A stretch of DNA of 64,000 nt from Amaranthus tricolor (lineage: Eukaryota > Streptophyta > Magnoliopsida > Caryophyllales > Amaranthaceae), in contig NC_080063.1 of NCBI RefSeq assembly GCF_026212465.1, positions 18,522,797-18,586,796 of the forward strand, written 5' to 3'. The stretch's first letter is position 1. Every line of letters begins with the position of its first letter. Under the pieces are notes generated by a model. That model was given only the letters and a program-made list of their open reading frames with translations, did not search any database and was not told where the DNA came from. Positions 1-12,429 of this stretch are shown here, one piece after another. Both the position numbers and the translations under genes were made by a program.

Positions 1-689
1 TTTTTTGTTGTAGGGATGATATGGGGGGATATGCAAATTTAATTTTACCAAGTATGTTGTGTTGCTCTTTTATTGCAAGTTTAGTTTTCTATCTATTCGT
101 AAGTCAGATATCAAAATTGTAAGAGAAATTCAGGATTGAAATTAAGGGTGGTTCTTACTTTTAAACCAATGGTGAATTTAAAATTTTAGATGGGTTGCGT
201 AAAATATTGCGTGTAATACAATTTTATATAGGAATGTACCACCTGTTGTATAATATTGGAACCTATGCATGTTACAATGTATTTAAAGGACTAACCAATT
301 GAATTACCATAATTATTGTTTTTATTTTTCGTTGTAAAAGTATGAATTTATTTTCAAAAATAGATGAATCGTTTGCTATATATCCCATGTAGCAAAGTAG
401 ATTCGTCGATGTTATGAGCACGCTTAAAATGTCTGACAACTATATATAACCCTCTAGTTTATAAAATAGGTTAAACTAATAAAAATAATCTTATAATGAA
501 ACGTCTCATTTAAAAATTTGTTCCATCTATATGCCTACTTAAACTAAAATTACAACTGGGTTGTGCCGAGATAGAACCTAGCCCAACTTAAATCGGGCTA
601 AGTGTGATTAGTTCAAAAACTTGGTCTAAAGAAAAGACCAACTGGGCCGTCACGTCTTTACAAAATAAATAGATTATACTAATTCTTTA

Positions 690-855
690 TTGAAACCGTC
701 TCACAATGAAATGATTTTAATTGGGTCAATCCAAACTCTTTAAAAAACTACTGCCTATACAATTCAAATTTTATTTTTTTTGTTTTTTCTACTAATGGGC
801 TGCTTCTATGGGCTCGTCTCACGATAGGACGGTATCATACAAGACTTGTTGGACT
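690..855. repeat. MITE-like element, GTCTCAC family, copy 1
   Basis: The right end (795-855) matches the right end of a second copy at 11325-11388 at about 54 of 61 positions, including ACTAATGGGCTGCTT, GGGCTCGTCTCACG and ACAAGACTTGTT. The left end carries ACCGTCTCACAATG. The second copy is better preserved. This is a non-autonomous element of unknown superfamily. Boundaries are approximate and no target duplication was identified. Confidence 0.5.
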
Positions 856-1266
856 GATTAATGTTGATTAATATAGATCAAACCGGTCGCACAAAACTTT
901 GTCTAGGTCTCACGGTGAAGCTTCAGATGATATTTGAAATAAAGATTAATAGAAAATTAGATTTTTGTGATTATTTATCAATTATCTCCGATTCATCATC
1001 ATCATACCTAGTGTATCCCGCTCATATAAAACTATGATCAAGATCTGGAGAAGGAAGGGAGGCGGCAACCTATATCCCTAAAGGAGGATGCGGCCAAAGA
1101 GTCTTTCGGCTCTAAAGAATGCTTAAAAGATAGGTTATGTAAAAGCTAATGGTCTAATAATGGTCTAATTGGCCAACTATGTGCTGACTACATCCACTAA
1201 ACTCTCTACCTCAAAAGAAAAATAGAAATATTTCATTGGGTAACCTTTACTGTTATAAAAATATAA

Positions 1267-1517
1267 ATGTGTGTTTAATATTTAATGGTTGACTATTGTC
1301 TTATAGCTGATTAAATTAACTTATTTAACCAGTTGATAGTGTTGTATGTCTTTTTCTATTACTAAAAAAAGTTATATGCAAAACAATTTTTTTTGCTCAT
1401 TGAACAATAAATAAGTCAAAAAGTCAACCAATAAGTTGAATAAAGTATTTTATCAAACACATTTGACAATTTGCATTCATTTCCAAATTGAATATGAATT
1501 GCTTATCAAACACACCC
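1267..1517. repeat. MITE-like element with GTGTGTTT ends
   Basis: The left end GTGTGTTTAATATTT and the inverse of the right end (GTGTGTTTGATAAG) form imperfect terminal inverted repeats around an AT-rich core without coding potential. Similar GGTGTTTG-type ends occur at 31692-31924 and 41204-41410, so these may be one loose family. Confidence 0.35.
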
Positions 1518-1683
1518 AACGGTAACAAAGCATTTTATTAATAATAATCCAAGATTTATAGTTTTACATTATCATAACACAAAAGCTAATTAATAAGCAC
1601 AAAACCAAGCTTATAACTCCATTTCCACTTATTCTCTAAGAGTTCAATACATAAAACAAGATGCGATCTACTACTTCAACTCA

Positions 1684-1771
1684 TCAAGGTAAGGTGTAAG
1701 CTGCAAAACAGAACAAACAACGGAAAACATCAAAGTGACATATCAGTATGAATAACTTGGTTAGATAGCGA

Positions 1772-1852
<81 letters not shown>

Positions 1853-3063
1853 TTTTTCCTTTAATTTTACTATACTTTTTTATTTTTTATTGTGATCCCA
1901 CATTACAAACTCATTTTTTTTTTCATCGTTGTCAAAAAAAATAACTCAACTAAAAGATTAAAACTAATAGTTGAAGGTTCAAAATATATACTATACAATT
2001 TATCACAATTCACTTACCCCTCGCACCTCAAACAAGAGACATTTAGATTAGAAATATAGATGCAGCACAAACTTTATTAAACTCAATGCTAATCATTCCA
2101 CTTGAATTGAGGAGTGAATTAGATCAAAATCCATGACCTTTTGTCATGGCAACTTATATATATCATATCAAGAAGTCAACTAAAACAAAAGTTTTATCTA
2201 ATGATTGATGGATATTAGATTAATGGATTTGACGTTTTTCATCACATCCACATATTTCTATCATTAAGTTATCTTTTATCTTATCAAGATAGCAATTCGA
2301 CTCTCACAGCCTACAGAAACATTGATTTTCTTTCCCACTTTATCCTTGCGGCCCGTTTAATAATCAGTTCTAAATGATAGGAACGAAAATGGTTTGTAGT
2401 ATAAATTTTCATGATATGTATCATATCATTCTCATGGTAATAGATGTTTGATCATAAAGAAAATTTCACAATTTTTTCATTACTATTTAATACCACATGT
2501 TCAAATGGTAATGCATTGGTATGAATTTTTCGAATAAAATAAGATTGTTGAAGGAGTCTAATCATAACCATTAAACTTGTCAAGTGCTAAAACTACCAAA
2601 ATTACACTAGCTTTTCATTATCATTCCCACCATTTAGTACCGATTACTAAACGGGCATTTAGGTTATTACTCTTATTCCAAAATCAAAAAAAAAATTAAA
2701 ATAAAAAAAATAAAAGGAAAGGTAAGCATAAAACTCACCACCACACTTGTAACCAACAGGACGATCAGCAAGGTTGCATCTTTTAGGGATGGTGATAGAA
2801 ACCTGAGGCTTGGCCCCAGCACTTCTAGCAGTGTTAGACATCATAACAGCACAAAGGCAGCTTGGGTTCTGACCCAACTGCTTGATTACAGCACAACATC
2901 TGTCTGAAACTGGGGCATTCTCATCCTGTGCAGCCATAGCACAGGGCATGAGTTTGAATGCCTCTTTATCAGGGGATACTCTCCCACACTCACCAGAACC
3001 ATTCACTTTATATAACCCTCCAATGCAAACAACAAGGAAAGCTAACACAATTACTTGCTTCAT
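1684..3063 (-). CDS. Non-specific lipid-transfer protein (8-Cys motif), 113 aa
   Basis: Secreted small lipid-binding protein of the plant LTP / protease inhibitor / seed storage superfamily. Exon 1 is 3063..2739 and exon 2 is 1700..1684, both minus strand. Residues 1-24 look like a signal peptide (MKQVIVLAFLVVCIGG). The eight cysteines are C26, C41, C56, C57, C69, C71, C96 and C107, giving spacing CX14CX14CCX11CXCX24CX10C, which as I recall defines type V nsLTPs. Exon 1 stops before the usual C-terminus. A GTGAGT donor at 2738 joined to an acceptor after TTTTGCAG supplies the family ending KCGAYTLP and a stop, so the last coding exon is only 17 nt. The 1038-bp intron holds a hAT-like MITE and a (TA)n run. 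A TATA box lies upstream. Substrate and tissue role cannot be read from sequence. Confidence 0.88.
1774..1850. repeat. (TA)n microsatellite, about 77 bp
   Basis: Uninterrupted TA dinucleotide tract inside the single intron of the lipid-transfer protein gene, about 75 bp from the splice acceptor. It is likely to be length-polymorphic. Confidence 0.95.
2351..2656. repeat. hAT-like MITE in the LTP intron
   Basis: The left end GCCCGTTTAATAATC and the right end GATTACTAAACGGGC are near-perfect inverted repeats, about 306 bp apart, with no coding capacity between them. GGCCCGTTT-type ends are common among plant hAT-derived MITEs. No clean 8-bp target duplication is visible, so the superfamily is an inference. 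Confidence 0.6.
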
Positions 3064-3135
3064 TGTAGATTGGTTTCTTTAGTTTTTACTACAATTTATG
3101 TATGTTTGTTGTATGATCATGCAAGTGACTTGGGA

Positions 3136-3143
3136 TTTATATA
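3136..3143 (-). promoter_or_regulatory. TATA box of the lipid-transfer protein gene
   Basis: On the minus strand the sequence reads CCCCTATATAAATCCC. TATATAAA lies about 73 bp upstream of the ATG at 3063, the right distance for a start site near 3105-3110. A CATGCA (RY-like) motif follows between the box and the start. Confidence 0.6.
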
Positions 3144-3144
3144 G

Positions 3145-4655
3145 GGGGAGGAGGAGTTGTAGTTGGAGAAGAACCCATATTTTGTTAGGATGATTTATCC
3201 TACATCGATGAATTAAAGATGGTGTGCACACTTTATAAGTTAGTGAAGCTCTTCCTTCCATTGTCATATGGTTTTGGGATGATATTGCCTTGACTTATAA
3301 AGTGAGTGCACTTCTTTTTTTGCTTGATTATTTGTTGGCATTTACAATAAGTTTAATTCACTTTGATATATTTAATAACATTTAATAATGTTCAACATTA
3401 TGAAGTGGAGGGAGCATTAGAAGAGTATAAAGCTAAGGGTGTTAATTAACAATCCTAGTCTTGTAGTGAGGCATGCATGCAATCTTGACATATAAAATTT
3501 ATTGTGCGACTCTTAAAGTGTGTCGAGTTTTTGAAGATATTTCCTTTGATTTAATGATGACTTAAAATTTCGTGTCTTGTGAGTGTTCATCGCTCATTGT
3601 TAGTCCTGAGTTTGGATATAAAGGAGAAGGATGAATAGTAAGACTGTGATCTGTGATAACCAACTCAGTAAAACCTAGTTACATCTCATGATCGTCATGA
3701 ACCAAAAATCAATTCTCATAAAGTATCTTCTATTCATACGGCCCATATGAACATCCACTTGAACTGATCTATGGGCATTATTGGTCCAATAATAACTTAC
3801 CAACTCGTCATGTAAAAAACATTAAATATGAAGTAAAGCTCTATATATAAAGTGTAAAGTTGAAAAATCTTGTACAAGTATATATAATAAAACAATGGAT
3901 AAAACTTATTGGAGTTTGAACATGGAGATATTCACACCCTAATTTGGGATAGAAAGACATAGTGCAGCACTTAGACTCCAAAAATCATTTCATATGGTGA
4001 TTTGGCTCATACTAACAGGATGACTTTAAGTAAAACAAATATTAATGCTGTGTTAGTGGTTTTCATGATCACTTTCTAGAAGTTTTCCCTTTTTTTTTTT
4101 TTTTTTATTCATCTACCTTATCCCCCCACCCTTACCATCCCCTTCTCCCTTCTTGCCCCATAAACAAAGTAATAGAAAATATGTGATTGTCACCATTACA
4201 ACCTAGTACAAAGCTGAGCAATTTCACTAATCATTGGGTGGTGAAATTGGGTTTAGATTGATAGAATATATATACATAGCTTTGGTTTCAATATCAACAT
4301 AACCAAAAGTTTAAATAGATAGTTAAAATTCCGAAATAAATTATATACTCAATCAGACATGACATTATATAAGAGATTTTTAAAAATAATATAGCAAATT
4401 AAAAAGACAAAAGGAATAGACCTAATTTGAATAACACAATCATTATATTCTCAATATTAACAACTCCAAATAGATACAAATATATTGACTAAAAAATTCC
4501 AAAGCTAATATAACAACATGGTATATATAACCTTTTTAATCCACACAAAAAAATTAAATAAAAAAAAATAAAATTCCTTCTAAATTACCATCACTATGTC
4601 AATTAGTGATGAACCATTCTGGATTCATATCATTTAAATATATAACTATCAATGC
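3145..4655. other. Intergenic, LTP promoter side to RopGEF 3' end
   Basis: AT-rich with no supported gene. The part below 4655 should include the RopGEF 3' UTR. The poly-T/C-rich run near 4089-4150 is low complexity. Confidence 0.5.
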
Positions 4656-7600
4656 TCATCGAAATCGACTAGGTTTATGATGGGTAATCGAGACTTTTTG
4701 AGGATCAACATTCTCTGTATCATCATGAGATGAGCCGATTATAGACTTTATAGAAGCAGGAGGTGCAGCTTCTATTTGGTTTGGACTACTCTTTGACTTC
4801 AACTCACCACCTAAGTAGTTGGTGAGTACCCTCTTAACACCAAGACCGCGTTTGGATGGTTTACAAATCTCTCGGTTCACAATAGGAGTTCTGTCTAATC
4901 CCCTTGCTGGGCTAACCATCGGTGCAGGTGATAAGCTCGGAGTATTAATAGTCGATCCATAAGGTGTGCACGAGGATGGCACTGAACGCGGTATTGAGAC
5001 CTTCTTGTGAGATAGGACATTCACAATAGGTACATTGGATAGTTTATCGGTGTGTTTGGTTAAGTCATCGACATATAATAGATCATCTATGCGCGCCACA
5101 ATGTTGAAGGATAAACTTTCTAAAACTCTTGAGTAACTTTCTAGGATCGATTTCCCCACATCCTGAAGCATGGGAACATAAGTTCAGGAATCAGTCAAAG
5201 ATAAAAATGTTTTTCGCAACATAATTTTAATTATGATATATATAGTGGATTTAGTGACATTTATTAGACCCTTAATAGTATAATAAAAAATCTTACTATA
5301 ATTATTCGAGACATAAGATCTAGTTTATAGACTATAGTAACAATTACATATGTTATTAAAGGCCAAATGAGATGTCACTAAATCGCTTTATATTGAAACT
5401 TAAAATAAAAATCAACAATTATTACACTAAAAATATAAATCAGTGATATTTTTTAATGACACTAAATCCTATATCGCGAAAAATTAATATTGTTGTAGTG
5501 TTTATTAACATGATGCAAATGAAGAATAGAGATTAGACCTTGTTGTACTGTATTTTACTGGTGTCCAATGAAGTTTGAGTGAGACTAGGAAACCGTTGTT
5601 TCAAGCATAGAAGTAATCTTTCAGCCCTTTCAGCAAGGATTTCTCTTTTGTCTCCATCAACCATTAGATCTCTGACCATTCCCCATGACGATTTTGTGGT
5701 TGAACGGTTGGGATTAGTGACGGGTTTTGGGTGGAGTCTACGCCTCCATACATAGATCGCAGCTTCCACACGATTCGCTATCTCAAGAGCAACATGTTCG
5801 GTTGTTAAGTCTAGGCAATCAAGCAAGCACTCAGGGGAGAAGTGATCTGATGTAATGTACCGATAAATCATGTCTCCTAAGCACGCTTTTCCATTCTGCT
5901 AAAAATAGAATTGTTCGAGTTAGGGACCAATAACTTAAGACTGAATACATTGAGCCTATACGAAACAATTTTTTACCTTAGGAAGGGTTTCAATGTATGA
6001 CTCGGGAACATCCATTTCAGCTAAAACCATGCTATTGATCGACATGGCTGCTTTGAGTATCTGGTGAGCACACTCACGCTTATGATCGAGTTGCTTCCTC
6101 GAGCTCTCTTGAAGGCCTCCTGCAGGAACCCGAGGCACTGGTAGCCACCACTTTTCCTCTTGTCTGTGTATAGTATTTCGGAAAGAGGATGATCCATCAC
6201 AATCTGAGGCTACGATTCCTTGATCGACATACCAAAACTCGGTCTTGCTGAAACTATCTAATATATCCTGATGACAGCATAAATACAAAGGCATTGCATT
6301 ATATAGAAAGACACATCAAGCATGATTTAGCTACTGGGGTACCATTGAGAAAGTAGAACTGAATTCTTACAATGAGCATATTGTCTAGCTTGCGAAGAGC
6401 CGGAAGATTAATGAACATATCAGTCCGAGGTCTGCAAGTCATTACCTGAAAAGATGCAACAACTTAAGGGTAAGAGGTTTGTTGGAAACAAAGGAATTTT
6501 GATAGTAAAAAAGAGTTCTATGAGAATTTTAGGTTGGCCGGATAGTTGAGTGTTAACTGTACAGTTACACGGTTACACCCTAGTGATAAGGGTTCTATTC
6601 TCACCACCTATAGTATCAGTATTACCCTCTTGCTTGTAAATGGATTCTTCTTATTCCCTACTAAAAAAAAGGAGTACTATGGACTATGGAATGACTAGCA
6701 TTTCCCAACTTTTAAACTCTTATAATTTGTAAGGATGTTGTGATTTTGTGACAAATAGCTTCCAAATTACCAAATAGTAGTACAAATCTCCCATTTGAAT
6801 CTTAAATCATGGTCTTTACTTGATCTTTGAGGCCTAGGATTGATAAGCTAAAAATGGACAAAATTTGGGAGATTATAATTATTTGGTTTTGGATTAAAAT
6901 GGATCATTAAATCATATGTACTTTTTATTTACGTGAAGTTGCAGACTACAAAAACAATCTCATCGTTATCATTGACAAGCATAAAGATTGCGTACATCCG
7001 AATCTCAACCCTCATCCTAAAAGGAAAGCCACCTAATGAGACATTGGGGTAATGAAATGTATTACAATACCTAAACAACATAGCTATTACTAATATTTAC
7101 CCCCAATCTTTTGAGATTAAGACTTTGGCGTTGTTATTGTTAATGACGATTCAGATAGGGTACAAATAATATGAGTTGCAAACTTATTCAAATTGCGCCA
7201 CAATTCTCAATGCATTTTAGGGAAAAAAAATGACAATGGAAGAGTAGACTACCTCAAGCTTCTTTCCATCAGGAAATGTCTGCCAAGTTGGTATTAATTC
7301 AACAATATGATCACCAACACAAAGCATCCACTCCATCTCTCTTTGCCACATTGATTTTTTCTCCACGGGCAATGGCTCTAGCCTCCACAACTGCCCAAAT
7401 ATTGTAGCTATAAAAATTATAATAAAGTTATGTTAGGCCATTTAACAAATAACATCATTATTAACCCAATATCCCGCTTAAAAACCCGCTCGAGAGAGAA
7501 GGTGACGAACATTTCATACCCGTATTCCCTTCAAAGTGAGGCAATTTAACAAACCTCCCTATGAAAACAAAGTAAACACCCCAAAAAAAAGTATTATAAT

Positions 7601-8440
7601 ACTTACCACATAAATTAGTTATGGCATTAGAAACAGCAAGAGCAGTGGAAACCCCTTTACCACTACCAGACATATCTTCACCAAGCAATAGCTTTGCAAA
7701 CCTCTCTTTCATCATTTCCATCTCTGAAACATTCAAACAAACAATTACATCAATGGCCCACATCTTAAATCATAAACCATCAAACACTATATCCAGATCA
7801 ACCCAAATAAAAGCTTAAACTCATAATTAAGGCCCCGATAATTTATGATATATTCTATCATACCCTTGACATGAGAGTCTTTTGAACCAGAGGTGTCCAT
7901 CTAAAATAAGTAGTGGTTGAGATTTAAAGTCGTGACATGATTTTTTGTCATGTTGGCTTCTGATCACCAACCTAACTAAAGCTCTATCATAATTCATATG
8001 TTATACTCCTATGTCCGTTTGAATTTGATACATAATACAAATTAAAATGAGAATCTTTTTTAAACTTGTGTAATAATTTCAAAGGGACGAAGAGGGTATA
8101 AAGAATAACAACACAATTAAATACAAAATCAAAGAGGACCCACAAACCAAAATTACCAAAACTTACCAGAAATGTTCAAATTATGCTTCTTGAGCTCCAA
8201 ATTATCAACTAAAACATGTTTAGTTGACTTAGAAACAGTGGAATTGGGTGGTTTAGGAATTGCAGCTTTTGTAATAGGCCAACCCAAAAGAGGAGGTGAA
8301 GAAGTTGATTTTTTCCCCAATCTAACTTCAGCTTCAATACTACTTCTCCTCTCAGTAACAGACTCAGTCACTGACTCGGTCACTAACCCATTTGACTCAG
8401 TTAAGTTTAAACCATCTTCTTTCCTAAATGAAGTACCCAT
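4656..8440 (-). CDS. Rop guanine nucleotide exchange factor (PRONE domain), 591 aa
   Basis: Activates plant Rho (ROP) GTPases at the plasma membrane by catalysing GDP release. Seven coding exons: 8440..8167, 7723..7607, 7407..7253, 6445..6371, 6267..5977, 5895..5539, 5162..4656. All junctions are GT-AG and total 1776 nt. The PRONE domain runs from about residue 92 to 460. It contains [71 protein letters not shown] and [20 protein letters not shown], all hallmarks of the family. The N-terminal 90 residues are low complexity and include a triplicated VTES motif. The C-terminal tail (about 465-591) is Ser/Pro-rich, as in other RopGEFs where it regulates activity. The first ATG in exon 1 is at 8440; upstream codons lack an ATG. 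Introns carry a SINE (6523-6671) and a MITE (5241-5474). The paralogue number is not assigned. Confidence 0.93.
5241..5474. repeat. MITE-like inverted-repeat element in a RopGEF intron
   Basis: The left end reads ATAGTGGATTTAGTGACATT, and the right end in inverse reads ATATAGGATTTAGTGTCATT, an imperfect inverted repeat enclosing about 190 bp of AT-rich DNA. It lies wholly within the last intron of the RopGEF gene. No target duplication was settled. Confidence 0.45.
6523..6671 (+). mobile_element. tRNA-derived SINE in a RopGEF intron
   Basis: About 149 bp. A box-A-like stretch (TTGGCCGGATAGTTGAGTG) is followed about 50 bp later by a box-B-like GGGTTCTATTC, and the element ends in an A-rich tail. 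It is flanked by a near-perfect 10-bp target duplication: GAGTTCTATG at 6513-6522 and GAGTACTATG at 6672-6681. It is inserted opposite to the host gene. A similar element occurs in the TPI gene. Confidence 0.7.
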
Positions 8441-11215
8441 CTTCCAAAGTTTCAATCTTTTTCTATACCAAGTACAAATTTGAGCAAAATGTTAACAAAA
8501 TTTTGAATCCCAGAATAAAAAGTTGGAATCTTGATGAAGCATTTGAGCTTTTGAATGGAAACAGTGGATTAGTGGGAAGCTTTTTATGGTGAAAAATGAA
8601 AATTCTTGCACTCAGAAATAAGGGGAAAAAAAAAGTTGAGATATTCTGAGAAAAAAAAAAGAGTGGGCCTTAAAATTAAAATTTTGATTTGAAAATGCAG
8701 ATTGCAGGGTAACTGTCAGAATATGCAAAAGGAGAACTTCCAACGTCTATCTGAATGTTTCTTTCTCAGTTTCCCTCTATTTGTATTTTGTATATATTTC
8801 AAAATAACGTTAAAATATTGGGACTTGGGAGTGGGGTCATGTGGTATCACTGGTATGTCCATATGTTCAACGGCTAGGAACGGGCTATGTATATATAAAT
8901 AGCACCTCCTTTTTTTTTAATTTTGGAGTAGGTTTATATTCCAGGTAGTGATTTAAATACTAGTTTTTTAGTGATTTATACAGATTTATATATTGATATT
9001 TTTGAAAATGTAATTATTCGATAAAATAGCAGTGAATATTATGTAGGATGGAGCATAAAATTGTTTATAGAACGTTACAATTTGTTGCATTTGAAAATTA
9101 AAAATAGAGATTTAAGATATTTTCTACAATTTTATCAATGATTTATATTCTAACAGCTACTGTAACTTCTAATTTCACTCAAGAATATCGATTTACATAG
9201 CTTAGTGGATAACTACATTTTTATATTATTCAAATACTAATGAACGCATCAACAAATTTGTTAACAAAAATAATAACATGCATTAAATAGTAAAATAGAA
9301 AACAAAATAAAGATAAAAATAGAAATAGTCTTTTTCTTGCTCCCAAAAGGTTTGCAATTATTTTTTTCTTAGTTTGTCTTTTATATTTTACTATATTTTT
9401 ATTTTTGATCATAATTTACACTTTAAAAAATTTTCCATCCATATTTTCAATTGTTGAGTACTCCTTGTGATAATAATTAGATCATAGGAAGTTCCTGCAT
9501 ATTAGCGTTAGTTAACCTAAAAATCGTGTGAATTTGCATTTATGAGAAGAAGAGTGGCGCTCTTCTTTAATCAAATTCACACGCAGGCACACAAATGCAC
9601 AATTGCTTTCCATTCTTCAATTCATGGACTTTAAAAGCAGCCCTTCAAGGCCATCTTCGTAAGCGTGATGTTCAAAAAAAGCACTACTAAAATTCAAAAA
9701 AATAAAGTTTTGAATTTGAGACAAAAAGGTATGAATCATCATTTTTCTTCAGTATATAGAGTACTAATATCTTTATTTTACTCTTTCTTATTCAGTTTAA
9801 ATATTACGCTTAGAATATATATATACGAAGAAAAAAAAATTATATATAATTTGAATATGATTCATTGTAGTCAATTGTTAGGGTCTATTTTTGCTTTTAG
9901 ATCATCCACTAATATTTTTTTAATAGATCATCCACCAATATTTTTTTTACATTGTCAATAGAGATTAAACTCATAACTTTTCTTTAAAAAAAAATAGTCA
10001 TTTCTTATCAACAGAGTTAACTAAATAACTAATATTAATCTTATTCAAAGTCGTAGTATTAATTAAGTAAAAGTCGATAATCAATTCTTTTTTCATTAAA
10101 TTATTGTGTTCGATTTACTCAAGCTACCCTTTAATTCAAAAAAAATTATTAAAAAAGTAAAAGTCAACTTTTCCTCAAAGTTCAATAAGATACTCCAATG
10201 ACAACCGTTTTCCCTTATGATGATGAAATCACTTTAAATCAGAAATTCCTTGACATCATAAACGATGATCATTTGCACAAACAATAAACTTAAAAGCAGT
10301 ACTCGATGGAAGAGCTAGACAAAGTATTGCATGCCTCCAAAGTTGCATTGGAAGTAAGAAAGTTGATGTCTAACGCTGTCTTTCTTTTAAGTTGATTGCG
10401 ATTTAAAATAAAAGAAGAGTAAAATATGTATGAAAAATATTTTTTTTAAAATTTTTAAGTAAACTAAATTGAATATGTACACAAACTTCATGATTATCCC
10501 CCTATTCAAATTTATAATCCCTCTTATTCATTATTATTGTCTTATTTGATTTTGTATATTTGTCAATTTATATACTAAATTAAAATTATAAAAAGTTAAT
10601 GTAAATAAAATAGATTTTGAGACGAATCAAATAAGATTTAACTCATATAATTAAGAATAAAATACAAATAAAGAGTAATCAATAAATAGTATGAAAAAAC
10701 CAAATAAAATAATAACACTAAATAAGAGTATATTTTTGAAATTTTCAAATCAAATTTAAGCAAGATTGACAAAATTAAATGAGATCTCAAGCCATTCCTT
10801 CATTCAAGTTGAACTTATTCAAGCCAATCATTAGCGTAGCTTGATACTTTGCGTGCGAACCACCCTTAGTGGCGGATTCAGAGTTCGAAGTCCCAGGAAC
10901 ACCAACTAATAGACGAAATTTCAGCAAAGTTTCGTTTGTAAAATTAACAACTGATTTTTTTATTTCTGCAAAATGACAAGTAGAAGCACAAAAAATTTAT
11001 CAAAATTGCAATCTTATTCTTGAAAGAGTTTCTTGTAATAAAATAGTGTTTAATCATACGCATTAACTGAATTAATAACAATTCAAACTTATTTATTAAA
11101 TTTATTTCTCTTTATTCAAAATAATATAACTAGAGAAAAAGTTACATATACTCTAAAAATAGTGTATAATGTAAATAAATAGTGGATTGATCTATTATAG
11201 TGCACGTTCTATATT
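8441..11215. other. Intergenic, RopGEF 5' region and AT-rich spacer
   Basis: 8441 to about 8600 is probably the RopGEF 5' UTR. The rest is AT-rich and holds a strong hairpin at 9526-9582 (listed separately). No gene is supported. Confidence 0.5.
9526..9582. repeat. Two-arm inverted repeat / hairpin
   Basis: Outer arms GTGTGAATTTG (9526-9536) and CAAATTCACAC (9572-9582) are perfectly complementary, as are inner arms AAGAAGAG (9547-9554) and CTCTTCTT (9560-9567) around a TGGCG loop. It could be a small structured RNA, a MITE remnant or chance. It is too short and uneven for a confident microRNA call. Confidence 0.5.
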
Positions 11216-11388
11216 AATGTCGTCTCACCGTGAGATGACCTCCATAGGATCATACCAAACTGTTTAAAAAAAATTGGTTCCTGTACAAGTGTTAATTTAA
11301 ATTTCATTGTTTTTAATGTTTTTTTACTAATGGGCTGCTTGTACGGGCTCGTCTCACGGTGAGACGGTCACATACAAGACTTGTTAAA
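11216..11388. repeat. MITE-like element, GTCTCAC family, copy 2
   Basis: The left end has CGTCTCACCGTGAGATG. The right end has the perfect palindrome CGTCTCACGGTGAGACG (11350-11366) followed by ACAAGACTTGTT. About 170 bp with no ORF. It is paralogous to 690-855. Confidence 0.55.
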
Positions 11389-12420
11389 AAATTTAAAAAA
11401 AACGCCTAGTGGCACGTGACCCGTACGCCCTCACATACTTCCACCACTGACTACCCTGACTCATGTAAAATCAGTAACATTAGATATCTGCATGTAAAAT
11501 CAGTAACTTGAACCGAATCGAGACAGCATTATGCAGCAAATTTTATCGATTAACAGAATAATAGCCTGTTTTGTTGACACCGGAATCTCAGTACAGTTCA
11601 AACAGGTAATGTTATGGTCTAAAGTTTCATACCCGAATAATGTTTTCCCTGACCTAGCCATAAATAAAATGTCTGAAATACAGGACACCAACCAGGAAAG
11701 AATCTGGGTGCCTAGTTTAGGAGGGGGGCGGAATCAGGGAGATGAAAATTGCAGTTTTCAATACATTAACTATTACCAAGGAGCAAATTCATCGGAAGTG
11801 CTTCCCCATTGTGTAAGCTTGAGCTTCGCCACAGTTCCTCACATATTAGCTTTAAGACCTGCATCAAATCAGCATATGTTGAAGGTCAGTTTATAATATC
11901 AAGCGATGACCGAAATAATTCCTAATGGCCCATCAAATTTAAAACAACAGTGATGTTTAGCAGAAATAACGTAGATCATGGATTTACGTAATAAACTTGA
12001 ATTAAGAAATTGAAAGCTGAAGCAAACAGAAAATTTAGTAGTGTGGTCCTGCCATATTCAGGTCTATTGCTAATTCAATTTTGACAGAATGTTGAGGTGA
12101 AAAAATCAGGTTGTTCGTCCAGGATGGGTACTGGTGTGTGGTATCTAATAATTGGATACAGATTACGCTAGTTATCACAAATATGGTTGAACCCCAAGAG
12201 ATATCATTATTAATAACTTGGGCCATGAAAACAACAATAGAAATTGAATTCATAGTTTCAGGTTTCAAGTACTCACAATTGGTTTAAAAAGAGCAGAGTA
12301 AGAAAGTCCCTGTTCCTATATCATAAAGATCATATTTTATCAATTCCCTGATATGACTATTTTTACAATAAAGATGAATAGATGATCAAGTTTAGTAAGG
12401 TGATTTGGCTCGGATGAATA
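11389..12420. other. Unassigned, moderately complex sequence without a recognised gene
   Basis: Base composition is less AT-rich than the flanks, and open frames of up to 121 codons run through 11531-11896. I recognise no protein family in any frame and see no convincing exon structure. It could be a decayed gene or transposon fragment. Confidence 0.3.
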
Positions 12421-12429
12421 TGTTTGACA

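Larger units (their letters stand above)
1..1683. other. Intergenic, AT-rich, with two MITE-like elements
   Basis: No coding region is supported here. The stretch holds a short MITE-like copy near 690-855 and another near 1267-1517, listed separately. From about 1550 to 1683 it probably includes the 3' UTR of the minus-strand lipid-transfer protein gene. Confidence 0.6.

Noticed and set aside
11531..11896. 121-codon plus-strand ORF
   Set aside because: No recognisable family, no leader or splice context, and the opposite strand is equally open in part.
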